Shown in pieces: positions 22,289-30,232 of a stretch of 30,232 nt of DNA (position 1 is its first letter; each line of letters starts with the position of its first letter). Under the pieces are notes generated by a model. That model saw only the letters and a program-made list of their open reading frames with translations, did not search any database and was not told where the DNA came from. Both the position numbers and the translations under genes were made by a program. Origin of the DNA: CAYNTH01 sp964427055 (GTDB lineage Archaea > Aenigmatarchaeota > Aenigmatarchaeia > CG10238-14 > SCSR01); NCBI GenBank assembly GCA_964427055.1, contig CAYRSQ010000005.1:1-30232 (forward strand), written 5' to 3'.

Positions 22289-24001
22289 TTACATCCTTTC
22301 GAGAGCGTCGATTCCAAGGATGCCCAGAGAATTCTTCAGTACAATCTTCGTGGCCTCGACCAGTGCTAATCTGAATTCTTTCTGGCCTTCGCTGTCCGCG
22401 TTCAATACAGAACATGAGTTGTAGAATGTGCTGAAGGCATTCGCCACATCATACGAATAATTGCATATCAAGTTAATCTTCATCTCATTGGAAGCCTGTT
22501 CAACTACCTTTGGAAAGTCGTTCAGTATCCTAATCAATTCTATCTCATGTGATCTTATGTCGACTGGCTTAATTTTTTTCTTTTTCCTTTTGATTTTGTT
22601 CAGTATGGAGGCGCATCTTGTGTGTGCATACTGAAGATAAGGGCCAGTATTGCCCTCAAAACTCATCATTTGCTCGAATTCAAAGGTTATCCCTTTTTCA
22701 GGGTCGACTTTCTCTATAGAATATTTCAAGGCTCCCACTCCTACGGATGTGGAAACTGCCTTCTTGGCTGTTTTGTCGTGTTTTATTTCCCTTTTTTCTA
22801 TTCCGTCCTCGGCCATTCCAATCAGCTTGTCCAATACTTCATCCAGAAGTATGGCTTTCCCTTTTCTCGAAGACATCTTGCCCTCAGGCAATCTCACTAA
22901 ATCAAAGGAAAAATGCACGGCATTGTCGACCCATTTGTATCCCAATAGACTAAAAATTTTCTTTATCTGCTGGAAGTATAGATTCTGAGCCGAGGCGACG
23001 ACCCATATGGCCTTGTCGACTTTGTAATGCTCGAATTTGTAGGCAGTCATCCCAAGGTCGCTTGTCTGATATAGTCCCGTCCCATCAGATCTCAATATGA
23101 CCAGACCAGGTAACCCGTAGTCCTCCAAGTCGGCGACTATGGTTCCTTCATCACTCTTGAATGCTAATGGCTTGCCATTTATTTTCTTCTTCATGGCTTT
23201 CTCCACGATTCTTTTTCCTTCGTCCCTGAACTTGCTTTCGTGCAGATACACGTCGAACTTTATTCCGACGCGCTTGTAAGTCTTTTCAAAACCGTCGATG
23301 CACCAGCCGACTATCTTGTCCCTGAGCGCAACAGTCTTCTTTTCCTTCTCGATGTCAATCAGTCTCAATGTCTCCCTTGCCTTTTCTTCAAGAGCTGAAT
23401 CCTTCTCCGCTTCTTCATGGAACTTGACATAATACTTCCATAACCATTCATCTTCCTTGCCTTCGGGATTTTTTCCTTTCGCCCAAATGTCAATCGCAGT
23501 GACCAGTTTGGCGACCTGAAGTCCGCTGTCGTTCATATAGTTGGCCCTTATCACGTTGTGCCCCATAAACTCGTACAGGTTAGCTAGCGCATCGCCGAGG
23601 AAGGTTCCTCTCGCATGTCCTATATGCATGGAATGGACTGGATTGGGTTGAGAATATTCTACCATTATCTTTTCTTTCTTTAGTTTGGATGGTTTTCCGT
23701 AGCCATCCTTTTTGTCTGTTATACCATTGATTATTTTAGCTGAAAGCTTGTCCCAGTTGAAAAAAAAGTTCACATATCCCCCACGAACGTCAACTCTCTC
23801 TATGTTTCCGTTCGGGAGTTTCTTCCCGATATCATCGGCTATCTCTTTTGCTATATCGTAGGGGCTCTTTTTTCTGGACTTGGCCAGATTGAAACACGGG
23901 TATGCCATATCACCGAATTCCGGCTTTGGAGGCCTCTCCAATTCATCACTTTTAGCATCGACCCCTTCGGTTTTTAGAAGTTTGACTATATCGTTTTCCA
24001 T
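22289..24001 (-). CDS. argS: Arginyl-tRNA synthetase
   Basis: This 570-residue class I synthetase charges tRNA-Arg. The HIGH motif is at residues 126-129 within MHIGHARGTFLGDAL. The KMSKS equivalent MSSRKGKAI lies near 375, and the C-terminal DALR-type anticodon-binding domain ends in FYNSCSVLN and LGIDALERM. The N-terminal Add1 domain is shorter than in bacteria. It is 11 nt downstream of pepA on the same strand and likely cotranscribed. Its stop directly abuts the glmU stop, so the two operons are convergent with no room for a separate terminator. Confidence 0.97.
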   Translation of the reverse strand: MENDIVKLLKTEGVDAKSDELERPPKPEFGDMAYPCFNLAKSRKKSPYDIAKEIADDIGKKLPNGNIERVDVRGGYVNFFFNWDKLSAKIINGITDKKDGYGKPSKLKKEKIMVEYSQPNPVHSMHIGHARGTFLGDALANLYEFMGHNVIRANYMNDSGLQVAKLVTAIDIWAKGKNPEGKEDEWLWKYYVKFHEEAEKDSALEEKARETLRLIDIEKEKKTVALRDKIVGWCIDGFEKTYKRVGIKFDVYLHESKFRDEGKRIVEKAMKKKINGKPLAFKSDEGTIVADLEDYGLPGLVILRSDGTGLYQTSDLGMTAYKFEHYKVDKAIWVVASAQNLYFQQIKKIFSLLGYKWVDNAVHFSFDLVRLPEGKMSSRKGKAILLDEVLDKLIGMAEDGIEKREIKHDKTAKKAVSTSVGVGALKYSIEKVDPEKGITFEFEQMMSFEGNTGPYLQYAHTRCASILNKIKRKKKKIKPVDIRSHEIELIRILNDFPKVVEQASNEMKINLICNYSYDVANAFSTFYNSCSVLNADSEGQKEFRLALVEATKIVLKNSLGILGIDALERM

Positions 24002-24012
24002 TTGTCATCAGC

Positions 24013-25506
24013 CTATCTCTTAGATTTCTTGAATTTTTTAAATTTGGTATTTTCGATGAAGTCGGTTACGAGTCTGACTCCGAAACCAGACGCCCCTTCA
24101 GAAATATACGGTTTGGATTCCGACATAGTTGCCATCCCCGCTATGTCCAAATGTATCCATGGCGTCTTGTCGACGAAATGCCCTATAAAAAGTCCGCCTG
24201 TTATTGTGCCAGCGTATCCTTTCTCGAACCCGACATTCTTTATGTCCGCTATCTTGCTTTTCAGCGCATCTTTCGCATCGTCATAGGCCGGCAACATCCA
24301 TGTCCTTTCGAAAATCTCCGGTCTGTGCGAGAATTTCTGCAATTTCTCCGCGGTGGCGTCGTCGTTGCTTATTATTGCAGCTGCCATCTCGCCAAGCGCT
24401 ACTAGGCATGCTCCCGTCAGTGTCGCAAAATCGAATATGAAATCCGGTTTGTATCTACTCACAGCGTATGCGGCAGTGTCGGCTAGTATAAGCCTTCCTT
24501 CCGCGTCAGTATTCTTTATCTCCACGGTCGTGCCGTCATACGCCCTGAAAACATCTCCAGGTTTTATGGATTTTTCGCCTATGGCATTGTCCGTCAGGGT
24601 CATGAGACCAATAACATTCTTCTTTATTTTCAGGTCAGCCATGGACTTCATTATACCCAGCACTGTCGCCGCTCCGGCCATGTCGGTCCTCATGCTCTCT
24701 ATATAGCCGGAAGGCTTGAGGTTTATCCCTCCTGTATCAAAAGTTATACCTTTTCCCAGCAGCGCGATGGTGGGGTCGCCCTTCTTGCCTCCTCTGTGTT
24801 CTATTATTATCATTCTCGGTGGGTATTCCGAGCCGCGGTTGACGGCGATTATAAGGTTCATCTTCTCCTGTTTGATTTTCTTTTCGTCCAGAACTGTTAT
24901 CTTCAACTTTGACTTTCTGGCGACGCTCCTTGCAATCTTCTCGAATCCGATGGAATTGACTTCATAACTCATGTCGTTGACCAAGTCCTTTACCATGTTG
25001 ACGTTTTCTACCATCGTTATCGATTTCTTCAGTATGTCTTTCTTGTCTTGGGTCGGTTTGGAGATGAAAAATATAGAATCTACGTTCGTGTCTTCCTTGG
25101 CTTCCTTCCTCTTGTACTTGTAGAACGTGTACTGCCCTAGGAGCATGCCTTCCATCACAGCTTTCTCTATGAAGTCCCCTCTGTATCTGAAACCCCTTCC
25201 AAGGTCGACCTGTATTTTCTTTATCTTCAGGGATTTTGCGACCGAAGTGAATTTGCCGGCAGCCTTCCTGAAAGTCTCGGTGTTTATATCGTCCTCCTTC
25301 CCCAGCCCGACGAGTATCACTCTCTTGAATCCATCCACATCGTACACGTGGAACGTCGAACCTTCCTTGGAATTGAAATCATCCCCGACTATCTTCTTCA
25401 ACCTGCTTCCATCCCTTTTCCACATCTCTTCGGAATAAAACGCCAGCAACGTGTCGCAGACTGGTTTTTTACCAACAAACTCAAACTTCATCAACATCTT
25501 CTCCAA
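24013..25506 (-). CDS. pepA: Leucyl aminopeptidase, M17 family
   Basis: The 497-residue product is a dinuclear-metal aminopeptidase of the M17 family that removes N-terminal residues from peptides. The metal and catalytic residues are visible in GKGITFDTGG (K252, D257), MRTDMAGAA (D275) and NTDAEGRLILAD (D334, E336, R338). Length and domain order are normal. Start codons at 25506, 25497 and 25491 are all possible; I list the longest. It lies between a small membrane protein gene and argS, all on the minus strand. M17 enzymes also bind DNA in E. coli; nothing here tests that. Confidence 0.95.
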   Translation of the reverse strand: MEKMLMKFEFVGKKPVCDTLLAFYSEEMWKRDGSRLKKIVGDDFNSKEGSTFHVYDVDGFKRVILVGLGKEDDINTETFRKAAGKFTSVAKSLKIKKIQVDLGRGFRYRGDFIEKAVMEGMLLGQYTFYKYKRKEAKEDTNVDSIFFISKPTQDKKDILKKSITMVENVNMVKDLVNDMSYEVNSIGFEKIARSVARKSKLKITVLDEKKIKQEKMNLIIAVNRGSEYPPRMIIIEHRGGKKGDPTIALLGKGITFDTGGINLKPSGYIESMRTDMAGAATVLGIMKSMADLKIKKNVIGLMTLTDNAIGEKSIKPGDVFRAYDGTTVEIKNTDAEGRLILADTAAYAVSRYKPDFIFDFATLTGACLVALGEMAAAIISNDDATAEKLQKFSHRPEIFERTWMLPAYDDAKDALKSKIADIKNVGFEKGYAGTITGGLFIGHFVDKTPWIHLDIAGMATMSESKPYISEGASGFGVRLVTDFIENTKFKKFKKSKR

Positions 25507-25536
25507 TTGATTTTAATATTATATTGGTCGCCACCG

Positions 25537-25821
25537 TTAAAAAACATAGAACGACCTCAGCACGAATGTGAATATGAACGATGACGACGCCGCGAGCCCC
25601 AACAAGAATTCCCATTTGTTGAGTTCCTGCTTTCTGATGATGGACTTGTATATGACATATGAGAACAGTATCAGAACGGCCACATCGAATATCCCAGGCA
25701 ACCTCTCAATGATATAGTACATGTAAAGCATCAAACACTCTAACAGGAGACCGGCTACGCAAAGCAATCCTGTGATAGTGTTCTTGTTGACGAACCTCGG
25801 GAAACCATCGTTCTCCAACAT
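25537..25821 (-). CDS. Small three-helix membrane protein, function unknown
   Basis: The 94-residue product has hydrophobic segments at about 16-37 (TGLLCVAGLLLECLMLYMYY), 43-58 and 72-91, consistent with three membrane helices and a positively charged loop (KSIIRKQELNKW). I do not recognise the family. It is 30 nt upstream of pepA on the same strand and may be cotranscribed. Codon use and an intact frame support a real gene. Confidence 0.55.
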   Translation of the reverse strand: MLENDGFPRFVNKNTITGLLCVAGLLLECLMLYMYYIIERLPGIFDVAVLILFSYVIYKSIIRKQELNKWEFLLGLAASSSFIFTFVLRSFYVF

Positions 25822-25877
25822 AATATCAATTTCTCAAGAGTGCATAATAAGGTTTCCAATACGGATGATGTAGCTAA

Positions 25878-25887
25878 TTTTAAATAT
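25878..25887 (+). promoter_or_regulatory. TATA box of deoxyhypusine synthase gene
   Basis: TTTTAAATAT is centred 27 nt before the ATG at 25910. This spacing indicates a leaderless mRNA and argues against the upstream in-frame start at 25886, which would lie inside the promoter. Confidence 0.6.
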
Positions 25888-25909
25888 GATCAACTACATT
25901 GTTATTTCC

Positions 25910-26890
25910 ATGATACCAGAAACAAAACCCGTGAAGGACATCAGCTTCGAAGGGAAAACCGGAATGAACGAACTTATAGGAAAATTCTTCGAGTCCGGAG
26001 GGTTCACGGCGAAGAAACTCGCCGTAGGAGTTGACATAGTGGAAAATATGATAAGGGACGAGGACTGCTTGAGATTCCTGTCTTTTCCAGCGTGCATAAA
26101 CGCCACCGGGACAAGGGGCGTCATAAAAGACATGATAAAGAACAAGTGGTTCGATGTGGTGATGGGGACATGCGGTACTCTGGACCACGACATAGCGAGG
26201 ATATACAGTGATTATTACCACGGCGACTTCATGATGGATGATGCCCAGTTGAGGGAGAAAGGTATAAACAGGCTGGGGAATGTGCTCGTGCCCAACGAAT
26301 CGTACGGCGAGATACTGGAAAACAAGTTCAAAGGTTTCCTAACCGAGATATATGAGAGTTTCGATGATGACCAGAAGAAGAAGGGCATAACCACGCATGA
26401 ATTCATCTGGAAGCTTGGCGAACTCATCGATAAGGATCCGGGCGCCCAAAAGAAGAAAGAGGAATCCATAATTTATTGGTTGTGGAAGAACGAGATACCG
26501 ATGGTGATTCCCGGGCCTACTGACGGTTCGGTCGGATATCAGATATGGCAATTCTCACAGGATCACGACTTCAGGTTGCACATACTCGGCGACGAAAAAC
26601 TGCTCAGCGACCTCACATGGAATGCGAAGAAGAGCGGCGCGCTGATAATCGGCGGCGGCATAAGCAAACATCATGTGATATGGTGGAACCAGTTCAAGGA
26701 AGGCGGCTTGGATTACGCTGTCTATGTCAGCACTGCCGTCGAATGGGACGGAAGCCTTTCTGGAGCTAGGCCAAGGGAAGCCGTGTCCTGGGGTAAGATA
26801 AACAAGAAAGCTAGTTTTGTCAATATAGAAGAGGACGCGACTATAGCATTGCCCATAATCTATGGCGCATTGAACGAAAGACTGAAATAA
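25910..26890 (+). CDS. dys: Deoxyhypusine synthase
   Basis: This 326-residue enzyme transfers the aminobutyl group of spermidine to a lysine of translation factor aIF5A, the first step of hypusine formation, using NAD. The catalytic lysine is K253 in GGGISKHHVIWWNQFKEGG. Neighbouring family motifs are TAVEWDGSLSGARPREAVSWGK and the N-terminal TCGTLDHDIARI. The start at 25910 is set by the TATA spacing and by family length. It is encoded singly and converges on adk. Confidence 0.95.
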   Translation: MIPETKPVKDISFEGKTGMNELIGKFFESGGFTAKKLAVGVDIVENMIRDEDCLRFLSFPACINATGTRGVIKDMIKNKWFDVVMGTCGTLDHDIARIYSDYYHGDFMMDDAQLREKGINRLGNVLVPNESYGEILENKFKGFLTEIYESFDDDQKKKGITTHEFIWKLGELIDKDPGAQKKKEESIIYWLWKNEIPMVIPGPTDGSVGYQIWQFSQDHDFRLHILGDEKLLSDLTWNAKKSGALIIGGGISKHHVIWWNQFKEGGLDYAVYVSTAVEWDGSLSGARPREAVSWGKINKKASFVNIEEDATIALPIIYGALNERLK

Positions 26891-26898
26891 GGAGAGGG

Positions 26899-27254
26899 TT
26901 ATTCCTCCACAAGTCCTTCTGATTTCAATTTGTCCATTATCTTTCCGACCATGACTTCTGGAGGCACATCAACAGCGTTGCACTCGACATCGACCAGCTT
27001 GACTTCATTCTCCCTGAAGAAGTCCAGTATCGGTTGTGTTTTCTCCTCGTAGACTTTCAGTCTATCCTTAATGACGTCAGGCTTGTCATCGTCCCTTTGT
27101 ATCAGTTCCCCGCCGCACTTGTCGCACACCCCATCCTTTTTGGGTTTGAGGAACCTCACGTTGTATACATCACCACATTTGGTGCATACTCTCCTGGAGG
27201 ACAGCCGTTCGACTATCACCCATTCAGGAACTACGAGGTTTATCACGGCGTCCA
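26899..27254 (-). CDS. adk: Adenylate kinase, zinc-LID type, N-terminus lost in assembly gap
   Basis: Only the C-terminal ~118 residues are visible. They match bacterial-type adenylate kinase from just before the LID: VINLVVPEWVIVERLSSRRVCTKCGDVYN, then GVCDKCGGELIQRDDDKPDVIKDRLKVYEE. The two CxxC pairs form the structural zinc site of the LID. The P-loop and NMP-binding domains (about 105 residues in homologues) fall in the run of N at 27255-27354. A Shine-Dalgarno AAGGAGGT (27357-27364 on the minus strand) borders the other side of the gap, so the start codon is inside it. In many archaea this gene lies after secY; here it is 20 kb away. Confidence 0.92.
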
Positions 27255-27354
27255 NNNNNNNNNNNNNNNNNNNNNNNNNNNNNNNNNNNNNNNNNNNNNN
27301 NNNNNNNNNNNNNNNNNNNNNNNNNNNNNNNNNNNNNNNNNNNNNNNNNNNNNN
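27255..27354. other. Assembly gap of exactly 100 N
   Basis: The run is exactly 100 unknown bases, the conventional placeholder for a gap of undefined size. Homology of the flanking adk fragment suggests that about 310 bp are really missing. Confidence 0.97.
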
Positions 27355-27451
27355 CAACCTCCTTATAATGATTTTAATCAAGTTTCTGTTTTAATTTATT
27401 TAAACTTAGCAATATTTTATTAAGCATCGGAACGTATGTAAATTTCAATCG

Positions 27452-27578
27452 GCTGGTGTAGTTTAGCCTGGCTATAACGCCGTGCTCATAAACTTTTATG
27501 AGCGTTGATGGCCTCTGGCCAGATGACATACAAAAAGGTGATACGCGGAGGTCGCGAGTTCAAATCTCGCCACCAGCA
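27452..27578 (+). tRNA. tRNA-Met (anticodon CAU, elongator type) with 52-nt intron
   Basis: Exons 27452-27490 and 27543-27578 form a 75-nt tRNA. The acceptor stem is GCTGGTG/CACCAGC with discriminator A, the anticodon stem is CCGTG/CGCGG with one G-U, the loop is CTCATAA (anticodon CAT), and the T-arm is GCGAG-TTCAAAT-CTCGC. A CAU anticodon may also be an AUA-reading tRNA-Ile, but the features fit elongator Met. The intron boundary is ambiguous by one base. TCAT/GTGA forms a 4-bp central helix with AAA and TAC bulges and the inner helix CTTTT/AAAAG. The intron also contains TGGCC-TCT-GGCCA and can form CTCATAA/TTATGAG. Confidence 0.93.
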
Positions 27579-27586
27579 TAAACTAT

Positions 27587-27661
27587 GGCCCGAATAGCTC
27601 AGCTTGGTTAGAGTAGGGGACTGTGGATCCCTTGACCCGGGTTCAAATCCCGGTTCGGGCC
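27587..27661 (+). tRNA. tRNA-His (anticodon GUG)
   Basis: The body has acceptor stem GCCCGAA/TTCGGGC, anticodon stem GGGGA/TCCCT with loop CTGTGGA (anticodon GTG) and T-arm CCGGG-TTCAAAT-CCCGG. The feature includes an encoded G at -1 (27587) facing discriminator C73 (27661), the identity pair for HisRS, so no separate guanylyltransferase addition is needed. It lies 8 nt after tRNA-Met and is probably cotranscribed with it. Confidence 0.97.
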
Positions 27662-27668
27662 CTTAACT

Positions 27669-28364
27669 TCATATATCAATTCCGAAACTTCTCAGAGCGT
27701 CTTCGACTTCTTCTCCGGAATCTGCTATTCTCAAATATTCATAATCGGTAACCTTGGCTTCCCCTTGGAAAATCCTCAAAGGTTCGTACTTGTCTATGTA
27801 GGGCCTGAACCATATGAACTTCCACCCGTACAATCTCGAATTCTCCAGATATTTTATTTTATCGTCTATCAGCACGACATCATACCTTTTGACTTTCTCG
27901 AACCCTGCTTTTCCCGACTTCATCTCTCCCAGTTTGTAAGAGAACAGGTCTATGTCGGAATACTCGAAAATCTCCGGATACCTTTCCTTCAATATACCAT
28001 AAGACAGTTCAGCTATGTCAGAAAATAGTCCTACTGTATACCCAAAATTGTGCAAACGCTTTTTCAGTTCAATCATCTCCTTTATCGGAGCGCCGAACGA
28101 TTTCCCGAAAACTATCCTCAGTTCGGAATCCAAAACTTCTCTTTTAGGATTTACGACTTTCCTCAACTCTTTGAAGTATTCTCCTGTGCTCATCTTGCCC
28201 ATCATTATTTGTATATCAATCCCACTTTTTCTGTAAGCTTCCATGAATTCATCGGAAGTCTTATATTTGGACAGTTCGGATGCCGCCACGGAAAACACTT
28301 GGAAATTCAGATGCAACAGAGTGGAACCTATGTCGAAAAGTACCAGCTTCTCACGCTCTTCCAT
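27669..28364 (-). CDS. HAD-superfamily protein with variant motif I
   Basis: The 231-residue product resembles subfamily I haloacid-dehalogenase-like hydrolases. LVLFDIGSTLL (residues ~8-18) is motif I with glycine in place of the second aspartate, VGLFSDIAEL is motif II, GEMKSGKAGFEK supplies the lysine of motif III, and VVLIDDKIKYLE is motif IV. The cap region is helical. The missing second Asp makes phosphatase activity uncertain. ATG 28364 is preferred because a TATA box is 26 nt upstream; an extension to 28406 would run through that box. It ends 8 nt from tRNA-His on the opposite strand. Confidence 0.8.
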   Translation of the reverse strand: MEEREKLVLFDIGSTLLHLNFQVFSVAASELSKYKTSDEFMEAYRKSGIDIQIMMGKMSTGEYFKELRKVVNPKREVLDSELRIVFGKSFGAPIKEMIELKKRLHNFGYTVGLFSDIAELSYGILKERYPEIFEYSDIDLFSYKLGEMKSGKAGFEKVKRYDVVLIDDKIKYLENSRLYGWKFIWFRPYIDKYEPLRIFQGEAKVTDYEYLRIADSGEEVEDALRSFGIDI

Positions 28365-28384
28365 AAACTTACTGACTACCAAAT

Positions 28385-28395
28385 CTTTAAATATC
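28385..28395. promoter_or_regulatory. Near-palindromic TATA box usable in both directions
   Basis: CTTTAAATATC is centred at 28390. It is 26 nt from the ATG of the minus-strand HAD gene and 27 nt from the start of the H/ACA-like hairpin on the plus strand, so it may serve both. Confidence 0.45.
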
Positions 28396-28418
28396 AATAC
28401 ACTCAATTTATTGTTTGC

Positions 28419-28520
28419 ACGTGAACGGCGTTGAAGTAAGATTAGGTCTTTGGACCGTGCCGAGACTGGTGATGACAGTCGAAGCGGACAGATGAAATAC
28501 TTCTTTTAGTTCACGTTACA
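28419..28520 (+). ncRNA. Candidate H/ACA guide RNA
   Basis: The lower stem ACGTGAAC (28419-28426)/GTTCACGT (28509-28516) is 8 perfect bp. A pocket of GGCGTT (left) and TTTTA (right) follows, then an upper stem GAAGTA/TACTTC (28433-28438/28498-28503). ACA at 28518-28520 lies 14 nt after the upper stem, the distance required in H/ACA RNAs. The apical part branches into GGTC-TTTG-GACC and GACTG-GTGATGA-CAGTC hairpins, making the RNA (~100 nt) larger than a simple one-hairpin guide. The left guide pairs with AACGCC (29526-29531) of 16S, pointing to U29524, equivalent to E. coli 966; right-guide pairing there is weak. The guide enzyme Cbf5 is encoded at 10339. Confidence 0.55.
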
Positions 28521-28568
28521 CAGCACAATTCCAGAGTTGCGTTCTGGATAGGTTTACAAATTGGCTTG

Positions 28569-28580
28569 TTTTTATATTTA
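28569..28580 (+). promoter_or_regulatory. AT-rich promoter-like box before 16S
   Basis: The sequence TTTTTATATTTA would place a start near 28600. That would cut off the 5' half of the 16S processing stem (28592-28610), so either the box is not the main promoter or a second, upstream start is used. Confidence 0.4.
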
Positions 28581-28591
28581 GGCCTTTCGAT

Positions 28592-28617
28592 GGTGAAACC
28601 TAGAGGTAGTATCCCGC
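28592..28617 (+). promoter_or_regulatory. 5' half of pre-16S processing stem with BHB
   Basis: GGTG (28592-28595), an AAA bulge (28596-28598) and CCTAGAGGTAGT (28599-28610) pair with the trailer ACTACCTCTAGG (30213-30224) and CACC (30225-30228). A TAA bulge follows the latter. This is the bulge-helix-bulge at which archaeal splicing endonuclease releases pre-16S rRNA. Confidence 0.75.
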
Positions 28618-28618
28618 C

Positions 28619-30191
<1,573 letters not shown>

Positions 30192-30204
30192 ATAACCTTT
30201 GTGT

Positions 30205-30231
30205 GCGGGGAGACTACCTCTAGGCACCTAA
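30205..30231 (+). promoter_or_regulatory. 3' half of pre-16S processing stem
   Basis: This trailer strand pairs with 28592-28617 (see the 5' half). The second BHB bulge, TAA (30229-30231), is at the very edge of the window, so the outer helix cannot be checked. Confidence 0.7.
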
Positions 30232-30232
30232 T

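Noticed and set aside
27355..27381. adk start at the ATG 27381 reading into the gap
   Set aside because: The frame across N is arbitrary and this ATG lies upstream of the Shine-Dalgarno; the true start is inside the gap.
28531..28547. CCAGA/TCTGG hairpin after the H/ACA-like RNA as a second guide hairpin
   Set aside because: It is short and the following ACA is only 9 nt away with no pocket, so it does not meet H/ACA geometry.

Overview
The window is a stretch of archaeal chromosome, most likely from an uncultured lineage. It carries archaeal/eukaryotic-type ribosomal proteins (eL32, eL19, eL34, eL14, eL18), RNA polymerase subunits Rpo10 and Rpo6, Cbf5, deoxyhypusine synthase, tRNA genes with archaeal introns, AT-rich TATA boxes about 26 nt upstream of several start codons, and a 16S rRNA gene ending in an anti-Shine-Dalgarno that matches the recurrent GGTGA leaders. 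A run of exactly 100 N inside adk suggests a draft or metagenome scaffold. I cannot fix the phylum. The gene set would suit a DPANN or other reduced euryarchaeal-type lineage, but that is inference.

Layout. Positions 1-1490 hold a pyruvate-kinase-C-like protein, tRNA-Gly(UCC) and a divergent HAD-like protein. Positions 1600-8473 are the distal spc-type operon: uS8, uL6, eL32, eL19, uL18, uS5, uL30, uL15, SecY, an EMC3/DUF106 membrane protein, eL34 and eL14. The usual upstream part of spc and the usual adk and cmk insertions are absent. Positions 8486-13592 carry an HNH protein, a secreted Ig-like membrane-anchored protein, a small membrane protein, Cbf5, an acidic protein, an OB-fold protein, an intron-containing tRNA-Ser(UGA), an MscS-related membrane protein, tRNA-Gly(CCC) and a GNAT acetyltransferase. 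Positions 13727-15507 are the second classical archaeal cluster (eL18, uL13, uS9, RpoN, RpoK). Positions 15527-17605 contain an orphan protein, an HTH/S-layer-like/EF-hand protein and a structured RNA candidate. Positions 17606-22288 form a UDP-GlcNAc operon (zinc ribbon, GlmS, GlmM, GlmU-like). The minus-strand set 25821-22289 is a small membrane protein, PepA and ArgS. Then come deoxyhypusine synthase, a gapped adenylate kinase, tRNA-Met with intron, tRNA-His and a HAD protein. The window ends with the 16S rRNA gene.

The most interesting content is RNA. The 16S gene contains a 92-nt insertion in the loop of helix 43 flanked by a textbook bulge-helix-bulge, so it is almost certainly an archaeal rRNA intron. 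Just upstream of 16S (28419-28520) is a hairpin with H/ACA guide geometry, including an ACA box exactly 14 nt from the pocket; its left guide fits the 16S position equivalent to E. coli U966. The tRNA-Ser intron has C/D-box sRNA architecture with two 12-nt guide spacers, one with 9 nt of complementarity to 16S helix 44. A further unassigned structured RNA lies before the glm operon (17478-17570). The window thus combines a guide-RNA pseudouridine synthase (Cbf5), candidate guides and their rRNA target.
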